In this document: piece after piece, positions 1-10,204 of the stretch | Layout: the number at the start of each line of letters is the position of its first letter | Numbering within the stretch: the stretch's first letter is position 1 | NCBI GenBank assembly: GCA_964034945.1 | Contig: OZ035962.1 | Coordinates: forward strand, 25,417,030 to 25,481,029 | Direction: 5' to 3' | Source: Chrysopilus asiliformis | Taxonomy: Eukaryota; Arthropoda; Insecta; Diptera; Rhagionidae | Length of the DNA stretch: 64,000 nucleotides | Program-made: the position numbers and the translations under genes | The notes under the pieces: generated by a model | What the model was told of the DNA's origin: nothing | The model's input: only the letters and a program-made list of their open reading frames with translations | Database searches by the model: none

Positions 1-1321
1 TGAATTTTCATTAGGTTAAAATCAATCCAACAAAAAATATATTACTAATGAAAATGGAATTTATGATGAAAATATTCTCCACAAAAGAAAATTTCAACAT
101 ATTTTTCCTTAGTTTTTCCCACAGCACATAGCATAAATGTTGTTTTCATTTGGTTTTATATAGCACCATATACAATCAGTTTCAGAAATTGGTCTTACTA
201 TAAAAGGGATATCAAAGGGGAAGCGACCAGAACTACATTGCTTTTGGTCTGTAGTTTTAGTTATATTCAAATGAGTTAGTTTCAAACTATCAGCTAACTC
301 CTTTGAGGCCTAACCGTATTTACAGAAGTGGCTTTTCCCTGAATATCAATGAATCTCTCCAGTACTTTCCAAAGGATTCACAAGGATTCAGTGAAGAATC
401 TTAACTCGCTGTATACAATATGAACCCGTGGAGATGGATAACTATGGCTATAGGTCGTACCTATCAAATTCACGCTGCTTCCATAAAGTTTTCAGTTTTG
501 GTCAGCTTCACTGCACGGGATATCGTCCTTTTCTGGATTCGTCCCATTTTAAAGAAGTTGGGGTTTTATTCTTCTTGGGAAGTTATGATGAATGCATACC
601 AAACGAAATCTTTAGCTATCGTAGATCGTTTGCGGTAATGAAATAGTGGTGAATAGTGGATAACCGCATGGTATCTTCCAAAACGATGGTATTGTGATGT
701 AGACAAAGTTTTCTATTGTAGTCTGGCTCTACAACAACCATCACTCTGATCCCGATATGGATGGTGACCGACTGAGCAGCATTTCTTTTGTCGAATTTTT
801 TATTTCTTATATTTAAGTTAAATATGAATGATACGAAGTCCGTAGGCACAAAAACCCAAACAACCAACATTTATGTCAACCGAGACGTTAGTTATCACGA
901 TATATGTTAACCACTAACAACATGGTTGATACACTCAGTAATTGGCTTCCAGCAGGAAAATTTACCCTATGCTAGGGTCGCGTTCACCTACGTTAGTAAA
1001 AGTAAAAATGGGTTTACCTGTGGCGGGAGAAACTCAAAACATAAACCTGCAGCCTGTAAAGTAGGATAAAGGCACTGGTTAACCTGAGATAGGTATTTCA
1101 AAGATGTAATGTTATGTAACTGCGCCTTCCTACTACAGGCTAGAGTTGACTTGTCAAAAAGTTGACTTGGAATAGCCTTATTATTTTTCTGAGTGAAATC
1201 CTGACCGGGTTAGCATTAGTTTTTTTGTGGCTTTTTCGCTGTTTTAAAATACTTGTTCAAAAAATTGGGTAGGAAATGATTTTCTCTATTAAAAATTATT
1301 TTAACATAAAATCCATTCTAA
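1..1321. other. AT-rich DNA, no supported gene
   Basis: No exon with paired splice sites is visible. The only coding-like stretch is a short ORF near 428-646, listed separately. Nothing repeated elsewhere in the window was recognised here. Confidence 0.5.
428..646 (+). CDS. Short unassigned ORF, doubtful
   Basis: A 72-codon ORF starting MEMDNYGYRSYL and containing a run FKEVGVLFFLGSYDE. It lies in a patch of more balanced base composition than its surroundings. A second, overlapping frame (420-638) is also open, which argues against strong coding constraint on either. I see no good splice acceptor before it, no promoter and no recognisable domain. It could be a decayed fragment of a mobile element or a gene, or chance. 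No function is assigned. Confidence 0.13.
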   Translation: MEMDNYGYRSYLSNSRCFHKVFSFGQLHCTGYRPFLDSSHFKEVGVLFFLGSYDECIPNEIFSYRRSFAVMK

Positions 1322-1706
1322 TCATACTAATATATAAAAATGAGTTGGTGTTTGTCTGTCTGTCTGTTCCTCTTTCACGCAAAAACGGCTGAACCGATTG
1401 ACTTGAAATTTGGCATAAGTGTCTGTGGTAGTTCTGGTTCCAACATAGGCATACGGAAAAGTACCGCGAGAGGTGGGGGGAGTAAGGGGAGGGGTTGAAG
1501 TGATTTCGAAACTTAGTTTTTGCGCTATGTTACTCTTTCGTGGGGAAACTACTGAACCGATTGGCCTGAAATTTGGCATAGATGTTCGTCGGGAGTCCAG
1601 CCCCAACATAAACCCATTAAAAAGTTTTTAAGTTCTTTCCGGTTTTCTTCGTATTCTAAAACTTAGACAAAAAACTTAACCCGGCAACGACGGGTATGCC
1701 ATCTAG
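1322..1706 (+). mobile_element. Non-autonomous Helitron, family C, complete copy
   Basis: The 5' end starts TCATACTAATATATAAA and follows a host A. The 3' end has a hairpin (ACCCG, loop of 7, CGGGT at 1679-1695), then 7 bases, then CTAG (1703-1706) and a host T. This is the classic Helitron layout: A-TC...hairpin...CTRR-T, no target duplication, no TIR. Inside are a (GTCT)n tract near the 5' end and two diverged repeats of a phrase that reads gaaccgattg..tgaaatttggcat. No Rep/helicase coding is present, so it is non-autonomous. A second full copy, inverted, is at 52935-53263, and a truncated one at 30779-31012. Confidence 0.82.
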
Positions 1707-3498
1707 TGCTTTATAAAATTTTTACATGTAAAACTTGCAGTCACATCCGATTTTTCATTTTGGCCCATATATTTATGGGGAGACCTCTTTTGTTGATTTT
1801 TTTTTGTAAACATATTACATTTTTTCTTGAATTTGAAACTAGTTTCATCAAAAATCCCTTACACTAATAGGACGAAATTATAAAATCCTGTTCACACCAA
1901 AAACTGCTACTTGATCGACATTCATGTTCGGCGAAAAACAAAAAAAACGTTTCCGAAAAAGAAAAAAAAAATGGCTGAAAATTCAGTTCCGTTCAATTCA
2001 GTTTTTCGCTCTGGTTTTTCCCATTGAGAGATCTCAATCTAAAAGCTATTTCCTTTAGCCGTTTAGTCCCTGGTACTCGGAAATGTTGTTGATGGCTCTA
2101 CAGAAGGATATGAGTATTTTTGTGATAGGGAAGTGAAAATGGAATGGCAGGAATATGGATAAATCCCACTGTTATACTCGTATTCCTCCTGATCTATATT
2201 TATTTGGGGGATATACAAATTTGACTATTTGGCTGATGGAATTCAAATAACGAGAAAATGCGCGGTTTTCCCCCTTAAAATTTCTGTTATTTCCATTCGT
2301 TGTGTAGTCGTTTTTTATGCCCCAAATTTCATTTTATTTTAGTTTTTTTTTGTTTTCTCATTTGAACCTTTGGCACGTTTTCATCCCGACCCTGAATGAA
2401 TCCGCTTTCAGATTTTTCTTTCGCTCAATTTGCATATACTCGGCGATCCCTGTTCCTGTTCTCTTGCCGTAGGCTATAGTTGTGTATTTAAAAGGTTTCG
2501 GGGTGTTTTTAGTTTTCTGCATATACTTTTTTCAGAGGGGGGGAGGCGTCAAAATGACAAGAAGAGTTCTTTAAGACTCTACAGAATGGAATATCTAGAC
2601 CTGGCATTTCGCTCAGAATTCGTTTAATTAACGAACGGGTTCCCGAGGGTGTTAACTAGATGAGCTTAATTAAATTTTATTGGCAAATTTCATCGCGTTG
2701 TAAATGAGAAAAGGAATGACGAGAATGACAGGAATAACAAGAATTTTAAAGTGAATTTTAATGGTGAGACTGAATTTCGGGAATGGGATGAAAAATATCT
2801 TACTGGGAATAAGGATAGAAAAGTTTTTCGCCCCATTTTTTTTTAATTTTTTTTCATTTTTTTTTTTTGACTTCTATTTGTCTTCATCTCCCACTTAATA
2901 CCGGATCAACGATGACGACCGACACGACACGCAGATCAAAAAGTTTTCCCTTCAATTTGTTATTTGATTGTTGAGCAATTTTGAATTTTCCAGTTTCTGT
3001 TTAGCCTTGCGCGTTAATGATAAAAGGATACTCCATTCAAGCACATTAATTGAGTTAATTTCAACAATTAAACATTATATCGTTGTACTTTACGCATGAT
3101 AATTGAACGCTATAACTTAATTTACCATTTATTCAATTCACTCGAAAGAATGCTGATATTTTATCGATTAAATACCAACATCACTGCGTAAATTATCGTG
3201 AAAATAAATTGCAAACAGTTCAAAGGCTTTGATCGAGGTAGTATTTTGTCATTTTGAGAAACAGCCGCTAATTACAAAGTTTTCCTGCTTTCAAGTATCG
3301 AAGGAAAATTCAAGCAAACTAAAATATGTCAATTAAATACTTGGAATTCATCACGTATTCTGTGATATATTTAAGATAATTTATAATTTTAATTATTTGC
3401 CATCAGTCATTAATAACTCATGGTAGGTGGTGTTGTATTTGATTAATCTTTACTCATTATTCACTTAATTAAATTCGTTTTTCAAATCTTTGGGTAAA
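1707..3498. other. AT-rich non-coding DNA
   Basis: Contains poly-T/poly-A runs (about 1795-1810, 2840-2870) and no ORF with supporting signals. The 65-codon ORF at 2430-2627 looks like chance. No repeat shared with other parts of the window was recognised. Confidence 0.4.
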
Positions 3499-3687
3499 CT
3501 TATCAGCGCGTATTCGTTATCAGCGCGTAGTCGTTTTTAAATACCAGTTTTGTTAAACATTAGTTAAAACTGACAAAAACTTATCAGCGCGTAGTCGTTT
3601 TTAAATACCAGTTTTGTTAAACATTAGTTAAAACTGACAAAAAACTATAGCAAACTGTCAGTTTAAACTCATGTTTAACAAAACCTG
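3499..3687. repeat. 64-bp tandem duplication with an inverted third arm
   Basis: A 64-bp unit beginning ttatcagcgcgtagtcg is present twice, head to tail (3517-3580 and 3581-3644), almost without change, with an extra partial unit start at 3499. Straight after it, 3655-3687 is an imperfect reverse complement of the second half of the unit (the part with tttgttaaac). The array can therefore fold into a hairpin. The near-identity of the two units points to a recent duplication. Confidence 0.75.
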
Positions 3688-5261
3688 TGTATGGATGCAC
3701 CATTTTCTTTTTTGTTTATTTAGAAATATCATAGCTAGAAATTTTCTTCAGATTTTACTCACGCACACGGATCAGAATTATTAAAGTGGACTATGCGGCC
3801 ATTTACAGTTCTGGTAGTGTAATTTAAATCGAATTATACACGTTATTATTTATGTGTAATTAATGTATGTAACTAACTTTCAATTTTAGGCGTAATAAAT
3901 GTATTTAATGTAATTAACGTAATTAATTAGAAATTTGTAGAACAAGTGTCCAGAATATGATTTTGCATAACTATTCCAAACAGTTTTTTTTATCAAACTT
4001 TCTTTTGTCTTCATATAGAGCAATTGCAGCTTTTCTTAAAGATATTTTTTTTGTTAGTTCCATGGAAAGTTGTTTATAGGAAGTTTTACGATTTCATTTA
4101 TACAAACATCACTGAAATTCATAAAATATTCAGGTTACTTAAAAATTGAAAAATCTATCCTGTATCAGAAAATCTAATACGGTTAAAAATATTTGCAATC
4201 GAGTTAAAAATACAAAATCTTCATCAAACAGAATATATTTTTTAAAAGGTCCATCGATTTTCCAATTTAAGATGGAAAATCCTCATTGAATACGTGATAC
4301 TTGGACTTATCAAATATCAACAGCGAATTGCCAGGCATTTGAAACTGATGTAGATTCCGAATTTGAAAATTCTATGCAAATATAAATCAACCCGGAGATT
4401 TGCAAATGCAAACAAAGATTCGGAATTAATCTGGCCTGGATGAAAACCGAAAACCAAACATGAAATGAAATAAATTGATATTGCTTCAAAGGTCCAACCA
4501 TCATTCTCAGAATATGGGAATGTATTAGTGGAGATATGCGATGATAGAATATATTTCTATACATAAATATGTATATGTGTTGAGTTTGCATGGAGTGAAT
4601 TTTTGAATAGGTACACCTACCTGGGCGAAGACCCAAAATCCCATTACTCGTCCTTTGGAAATCTTTGACATTTACCCACCTAAATAATATTATATAAAAT
4701 GGGCATGTTGGCAGCAGGTAATGAGAGTATAACGTTCATCGTCCAATGTTGGTTAAGGGTTTCCAATTGCCACAGATTCCTAACCCCTTTGATAACCCCT
4801 TGATAAACGAGTATATCATTTTAACCGACCATGAAGCGACTATCGAGACAATATGGTGGCAATTTGCTGGCTTTCATTATGTCTGACTTTCCATTGGCAT
4901 TCTGACCACTCGAGCGACAGGTAAATTCTGGGGAATTGCATAATAATCCATTAATCATGATAATTTGTAATTAATTCATGAACAAAGTGTCCATTGAGTG
5001 TCCTATTGAAAACGGATTTTCACAACGCCATCGCCAGCAGACAACTGGAATAATGTTGGCATACAACAATGATATGGTTTTTATTATCCCTGTATTCTGA
5101 CGGCATCAATGTCTATTGTTCAATAAAAGTTATATGTCCTTCAATCAACCAATTTTAACCCAAGGTAAAAAAGTACACTTTTATATCACCGGCTGTGATG
5201 AAAAATATTTTTTTGAAATTAAATAAAAGATATATCTCTTAACCAAAATTTTTTTAAATAC
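3688..5261. other. AT-rich non-coding DNA
   Basis: No supported gene. The 108-codon minus ORF at 4310-4636 has no splice signals, no start context and no domain, and is treated as chance. No clear repeat was found. Confidence 0.4.
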
Positions 5262-5545
5262 CGGGTACGCGAAATCTCCGACTGGTTACAAAGTAACCGA
5301 TTTGCAACGGATTTTTGGGGTTATAATTTAACCGATTTGTAAAGGTGTTTCTGCAACTGGTCACAAAATAACCAATTTGTAACAAGTGACTACGTAATCA
5401 GTCGATAAATAATAAATGTATATCAATTTTTTGCGACCGGTTACGAAATAACCAATTAGCAACCGGTTTTCTGGTGACCGGTCAAAAGACAACCGTCACA
5501 TAAACTGATTTGCAATGGCTACTTTGCAACCAGTGTCGCATTCTA
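5262..5545. repeat. Degenerate tandem array around the phrase ACCGGTTAC
   Basis: Variants of a block reading roughly 'aac-ygg-tta-c-aaa-taacc-att-tgcaac' recur at about 60-90 bp spacing (near 5278, 5357, 5440 and 5470-5520). Each carries gGTTACaaaGTAACCg, a short palindrome. The copies are well diverged. This looks like an old satellite-like array or the subterminal repeats of a transposon whose ends are lost. Confidence 0.45.
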
Positions 5546-6300
5546 ACCTGATCCGCAAATAGTCGCTTAGGTCGTGACGTAACAAAAATTGAAATCTATC
5601 TAAATTTTGTCACAAAATTTCGGAAATTCAAATCTATTATAACTCTCGTAATCTATTGTAAGCGGGCAAGAGGGAGTAGCTTTTTTTGATTTTGGGTTTT
5701 CTCAAAAAATTTGATACCACAGCAACGATTTTATCGAAATGAAGCCAAAACTCGCATTTTTTTAAAATTTGTGATTTTCTGTAGTTCTGTACAGAAAGTA
5801 TGCGCCCTTAAAACTCGAGAAATACTGAACCGGTTTGGATGAAACTTTCAGGGGAACTTGCAAGCATCAAGGAGCGGGACGTTAACTCAAGGTTCCTCGT
5901 CCCACCCCATCTTACTCCTGTATCGGTAAACCATTAACTAACAAAATGCGTTTTAATTATAAGTTCTTTTATTAATATACCTTTAAGAAACCAATATTTG
6001 GCCTCCATTTTCTTGAAATGAAATGGTAAAAAATTCAAGAATGCGTTTGTAACAGATACAAATATAGATCGAATTATTATTTGGTTGTAATAAATTGGTA
6101 GATCCTTTAATATTTAATGGATATTATTTATGTTTTGAAGCTTTGATTATTTTGACGTAGTTATATTTTGACGAAGCCGAAGGACGAGTAATTTCAGTGG
6201 CCGAAGGCCGTTATAGAGATTGGAACTCGAATCGGTAGTTATAGAATAATATATGTAAATTACATTTCATTGCTTTGTTATGATGCAATTTACGATAGTA

Positions 6301-6532
6301 TACACGGAGAGAAAAATTTCAAGTCATTACCGAATTTTCTGGAGAAGCTCTGCCACCCGGATGGCAATATATGAAACAGTGCGATTGGTTCCTACAATAA
6401 TTTATGGAAAATTTCCAATCAAGAAAGGGAAAACCTTCTACTTGGGAAAAAATCCAAATATTCTTGGGAGTCTGCCCAAATTTTTTTGGAACCGGAAAAT
6501 CTATACGATCATGGGAAATATTTTTCTGTGTA
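6301..6532. mobile_element. Probable MITE with ACACnGAGAAAAA ends
   Basis: The left end reads tacacggagagaaaaatttc; the right end, read in reverse complement, gives ttacacagaaaaatatttc. TA flanks the left end. Ends of the same type (tacacgcagagaaaaa, tacactgagagaaat) occur singly near 49675 and 61872. Two overlapping ORFs cross it (6280-6573, 6404-6694) but have no coding support. Confidence 0.35.
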
Positions 6533-6758
6533 ACCTTTTATTTTCATCATACAGTAGTTACGACAAAAACTAAGGGATTCTTTCAATTTTCATTTATAAT
6601 TCATATAAAAACATTTTTGATTGATAGAAATGTGATTAACTTTTGTGTTTCTGCGTTACCCCAGGATGTGTTAAGCTTAGTTAATTTCCGTTAACCAGTA
6701 TACCATAATATTAAATAAAAGAAACTATTTTGATAATTGCATTTCGTGGAAGAAGGCA

Positions 6759-6792
6759 TTTATACGACTTGAACATGTTTTTCCATTCAGTT
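6759..6792 (+). promoter_or_regulatory. TATA box plus TCAGTT initiator
   Basis: ATTTATAC (TATA core about 6760) lies roughly 29 bases before the A of TTCAGTT (A at 6789). This is the standard arthropod TATA-to-initiator distance. Transcription from 6789 would give a 23-base 5' UTR in front of the ATG at 6812. Confidence 0.6.
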
Positions 6793-6811
6793 CAGCAATA
6801 AATCTTTTAAA

Positions 6812-7531
6812 ATGAAGATCAAAGGCCAAAAAATCGTTCAAATATTAGTAATTTCCATTTTTTGGTTTGTTTTCAAAAGCGAAAGTAAAATATTTGATGG
6901 ACCATGTCCGGATCCTCCTAAAGTAGAAAGAGATAATATCATTGCGGGCACTTTTATCACTTACTATCTGCCGGTTGATGAAAATTTAAAAACAATTTTT
7001 AAATTTTATGGAAAGACAACATCGAAGGAAGATTTCTTATGTCGGCGCATTTATAGTAATCCAAAAAAGCAAGAAATCAATATTGAAGTTTTTAATGGTG
7101 ACGTCTGGAAAACATCTTGTAACACCCGTAAAGGAAATATTACTGATGGCATGCGGTTTCGAGTAATCTACACGAACCCTTTTAATGAGATAAGGTATTT
7201 CTATGTAATTTGGGGATGCACGAATATCTCTAAGTCGACCAAACATTCTGAAGGTGGTTTCATTTTATGGAATTATCTCAAGTCTATCAATTTAACTATG
7301 GTGACGAAATCATTAGAAAACGTCTCATGTAAACTTACAGATTTTATTAATGTTACACATTTAGATTCCGAAACTTTAAGAAGGAAACATTGTCCGACAG
7401 TGTTTAATGAAATTTTTGAAAGTTGCGGTTTAAATGAACAAAAAAGCACAAATAATTATATTATATTATATGCCGGAATAATCAGTTTTTCTGTAGTTGT
7501 AGGAATTTTTTTGTGGTTTCATCGCTATTAA
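6812..7531 (+). CDS. Secreted/membrane-anchored Cys-rich glycoprotein, distantly lipocalin-like
   Basis: Single-exon ORF of 239 residues. Residues 1 to about 25 form a signal peptide (hydrophobic core ILVISIFWFVF, then KSES). The mature part begins KIFDGPCPDPPK. Cysteines are at 32, 77, 103, 136, 173, 194 and 205, an odd number, so one may be free or form a dimer bond. N-glycosylation sequons are at 109, 138, 160, 170 and 180. Residues 216-236 (YIILYAGIISFSVVVGIFLWF minus the last residue) form one membrane span with a three-residue tail, so the topology is type I or a cleaved anchor. The GxCP start and the YFYVIWGC strand around 129-136 resemble the first cysteine block and motif-2 region of insect lipocalins, but the usual GxWYE motif is missing, so the family call is tentative. 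The ATG at 6812 is chosen because the signal peptide starts there and it follows the TATA/initiator pair. An AATAAA lies 99 bases past the stop. The absence of introns fits a retrogene or a fast-evolving lineage-specific gene. Confidence 0.8.
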   Translation: MKIKGQKIVQILVISIFWFVFKSESKIFDGPCPDPPKVERDNIIAGTFITYYLPVDENLKTIFKFYGKTTSKEDFLCRRIYSNPKKQEINIEVFNGDVWKTSCNTRKGNITDGMRFRVIYTNPFNEIRYFYVIWGCTNISKSTKHSEGGFILWNYLKSINLTMVTKSLENVSCKLTDFINVTHLDSETLRRKHCPTVFNEIFESCGLNEQKSTNNYIILYAGIISFSVVVGIFLWFHRY

Positions 7532-7629
7532 AAATGTTTTAAAATCATTACTTAAAAAATTTATGTCACATTTCGTCGCTTGAGTATTTCTTAGACGTAT
7601 ACACCATTTACTACTGCGTTAAAAGTTTG

Positions 7630-7635
7630 AATAAA
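7630..7635 (+). terminator. Polyadenylation signal AATAAA
   Basis: Canonical hexamer 99 bases after the stop codon of the membrane glycoprotein gene. It lies in a 20-bp direct repeat (gttaaaagtttgaat at about 7619 and 7641). Confidence 0.55.
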
Positions 7636-7666
7636 TCACGTTAAAAGTTTGAATATAATTTATACC

Positions 7667-8160
7667 TAGAGTGACCATAACTCTCGGAATGGCAGGGACT
7701 GTTTCCGATTTAGACATATTGTCACGGCCTACCGGAAACTAAAATTTTGTCTCGGAACTATTTTATCTAGTATTATAATTTCTTAATCACTAAAATAATT
7801 GACCTCGAAACCCGAAAATTTTCGCCTGCGACGCAGTTTCCCCAGGAAATACTGCCTCTAGCGGATTTGGCTTTAACACGTTGTGTGCCACCATTAAAGT
7901 GAAATAATAGGGTACCCAGAGGATCAATGGTTTTATACTTCTCACATAATCCTTTGTGGTTCCACATTAGACTCACAAAATTCATAGGTCAAATATCAAA
8001 AAAGAGTTACCTTGGCCGCCTATTATTTTTCCCATAAGTTTCATACAGTTCTGTGCATTCTGTGCAAAATATCGCCTGCGGCGCTTTTTATTAAAAAAAT
8101 TTCAATAGTCTAATATTTGTTTGTAAAAGTTTTGCTTGCAGCGCAATTTTTGTTTTAGTT
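7667..8160. mobile_element. H-family element (hAT-like), GC-motif rich
   Basis: The left end reads tagagtgaccataac, then phrases ending in ggaatgg..gggac and attgtcacgg. These match the family ends seen elsewhere as gggacgtatggtcaccct. Inside are several copies of a 12-14 bp GC-rich word (cgcctgcggcgc and relatives) that also marks every other H copy in the window. No transposase coding is visible and the right end is not clear. The hAT call is an inference from the GGGTGACC-type end and the subterminal repeats. Confidence 0.5.
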
Positions 8161-9098
8161 TGAAAGCATAAAACACCCATAAAACATTTTATTAGATAAT
8201 TTTATAGCGTATTCGAATGCCCTGCGCTTTTTGATCGATAATTGCTCAATTTAGGTTTTAAATCAAATAGAAAATTTTGACAAATTTTTTCTAACGAAAT
8301 TGTATTGACAAACTAAAATTGAAAATAAATTGAAAACAACAAAATGGGTTTGCTCCGTTAATGGGAAATAAATTTTGATGATAGTTATTTTAATTATTCG
8401 GCAATTTTATTTCGAAATTTATTTGAGAATTCGTCATCAATAACAGAAATTTGAAATGGTTAAATGTTTAAATGTAAATGGATCAGAATTGGTATTAATT
8501 TATAGGTATTGCTCGTAATTCGGACGTGTAAATGAGTTTCAGGTATTAACTTTTTTTTTGTTGAAATGTGGTTTCATTCAAAATAACGCTAAATTAATAG
8601 TTTTAATGAGATTTTCTCATAAATTTAAAACGATTACAGTCATGTTCGAATGATACAAACTTTTGTATTATTGGTAAATCGAAAACATTTTGTGATCACG
8701 TTATCAATTTGTGGAAATATTAATACTATTAGCTGATAATTATGATAATTCTTTAAGCTCGTTTATAAATCCGTTTACTATGATTATTTAATAAATCCAA
8801 ACTAAATTGTGTTAACTAAATTGATTGCAAGTTAATATACTGGAAATAAATGTTTGTTGGTTGAATATTTGAGTTTTTTTTTGGGTTTTTAAAAGTTTTG
8901 AAGTTTTAATAAAAATATTTAAAAAAAAAAACAAATTAGACATACAAAATCAAAAAAAAAAGATTTCACTTGAAGAAAAACAGATTCCAGTTCATAGAAA
9001 ATTGAAAATGATTTAGCGCTGCAATAAATTTTTACGTCTATTAGAAACCATTTCTGTGAAACTAGGAAACAATCTCTGTTAAAATAAGACTGATTTTC
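8161..9098. other. AT-rich non-coding DNA
   Basis: Very AT-rich, with poly-A runs near 8920-8960. No ORF with support and no recognised repeat. Confidence 0.4.
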
Positions 9099-9101
9099 TT
9101 A

Positions 9102-9270
9102 AGGCCTGTGTCCACATGGAAGTTTATTTGCAGAAGTCGCTTCCAGAAGAGATTTCTGGTGTCACAACTTCTGGAAGTTCACTTGCAGTTAGTGTTTCCA
9201 CGGGAAAAACTTCCAGAAGTCTCTGCTAGAAGCGACTTCTGCAAATAAATTTCCATGTGGACACAGGCCT
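9102..9270. mobile_element. PIF/Harbinger-type MITE, complete, TTA target duplication
   Basis: Long terminal inverted repeats of about 43 bp begin AGGCCTGTGTCCACATGG and end in the reverse complement. The element is flanked on both sides by TTA (9099-9101 and 9271-9273). A 3-bp TWA duplication is the mark of PIF/Harbinger. The interior repeats ttccagaag in both directions. No coding capacity. Confidence 0.8.
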
Positions 9271-9409
9271 TTACGCTGAAGCAAAATCTTCAGACTATAA
9301 ACAATTTTATTTAAGGACTAGTAGACCCTTCTTTGCCAGCTTAAAGTTTTTTGTATAAATTTTAGAATGCCAAAAAACCATAAATAACTTTTGGAGAAAA
9401 AACATTACC

Positions 9410-9535
9410 CTTACAGGACCTTCCGTTTAGAATTTTGAAATTCTAACAACAAATTCGTGATCAGGGAAAAATTTGAAAAAGGACATTTCCGTTAGTATTA
9501 CAGGACCTTCCGTTTCGAATTTTAAAAATCTAACA
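9410..9535. repeat. Direct repeat of about 40 bp
   Basis: The phrase ttacaggaccttccgttt followed by gaatttt and tctaaca occurs at about 9411-9450 and again at 9498-9533. It borders the Helitron-like host element to the right. Confidence 0.5.
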
Positions 9536-9670
9536 TAGCTAAAAACCTGCTCCTGGCAACGCAGATCATTTTGCAAAAAACCGCGTAAAAATCGGTCAAG
9601 TCGTTTTTGAGTTTTGTAATCTCAAACAAACAGACCAACAAACAGACAGACAAACATCCATTTTTATATA

Positions 9671-9942
9671 CACTCAGAAAGATGTCCAGGTCAACTTTTT
9701 GTCAGGTTAACTCTGACCTTACAGAGGTGTCTGTAAGCCAGTTAGTGGTCAGAGTTAACCTATCTAAGGTCAACTCGTGCAGCTCCCAATGCCCTACTTC
9801 ACCTGCTGGTGGCTTAATTTCAGAATTTCTCCGACCACAGGTCAACTCAGTTTTACTTGCCCACATGCAGGCGAACGCGCGCCTGCCCGAGGCCAATTAC
9901 GCCGTATGTAGGTCGTCGAGTTAGCCTCCATTTTTCTGAGTG
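9671..9942 (+). mobile_element. MITE family E, TA-flanked, copy 1
   Basis: The ends are CACTCAGAAA and its complement TTTCTGAGTG, each bordered by TA, as for Tc1/mariner-type insertions. An inner hairpin pairs ggttaactctgacc with ggtcagagttaacc (about 9703-9763). A shorter copy lies inverted at 58029-58229. The 105-codon ORF that crosses it is not a gene. Confidence 0.75.
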
Positions 9943-9944
9943 TA

Positions 9945-10192
9945 TGAGGCGTTGAGAGCAAGAGTGGACCAACCCACATAATCGAGTTTTTGAAGCTTTT
10001 CCACTTTTGTACTATTATTGACTGTAAATTTTTGCAAAAAAAAAATTGTGTGGACTTTATTACTCAATGTTAAAATGTTCTTTTGTGCATCCAAACATTT
10101 TTATCTAAAAACTCACTCGCAATAGTGATTCAAACACAAAAAATTCACGATTTCGACATGTGGATTGGTCCACTCTTGCTCTCAACGCCTCA
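9945..10192. mobile_element. MITE family I, TA-flanked
   Basis: Terminal inverted repeats of about 35 bp begin TGAGGCGTTGAGAGCAAGAG and are nearly perfect at both ends, each followed by TA. It directly abuts the family E MITE and shares one TA with it, so one inserted at the edge of the other. No coding. Confidence 0.75.
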
Positions 10193-10204
10193 TATATAGA
10201 TAAG

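Larger units (their letters stand above)
9540..10200 (-). mobile_element. Helitron-like host element (family F), split by two MITEs
   Basis: The right side, read on the minus strand, starts TCTATATATAAAAATGGATG directly after a host A, then a GTCT-type tract. This is a Helitron 5' end. The left side carries cctgctcctggcaacgcag, a small stem-loop in the region where the 3' hairpin should be, and the phrase aaatcggtcaagtcg. The exact CTRR end was not found, so the left border is approximate. The body is interrupted by MITEs at 9671-9942 and 9945-10192. Confidence 0.5.

Noticed and set aside
6340..6375. EALPPGWQ resembling the start of a WW domain
   Set aside because: The second Trp and the middle Tyr motif are absent and a stop follows soon; it lies in a MITE-like repeat.
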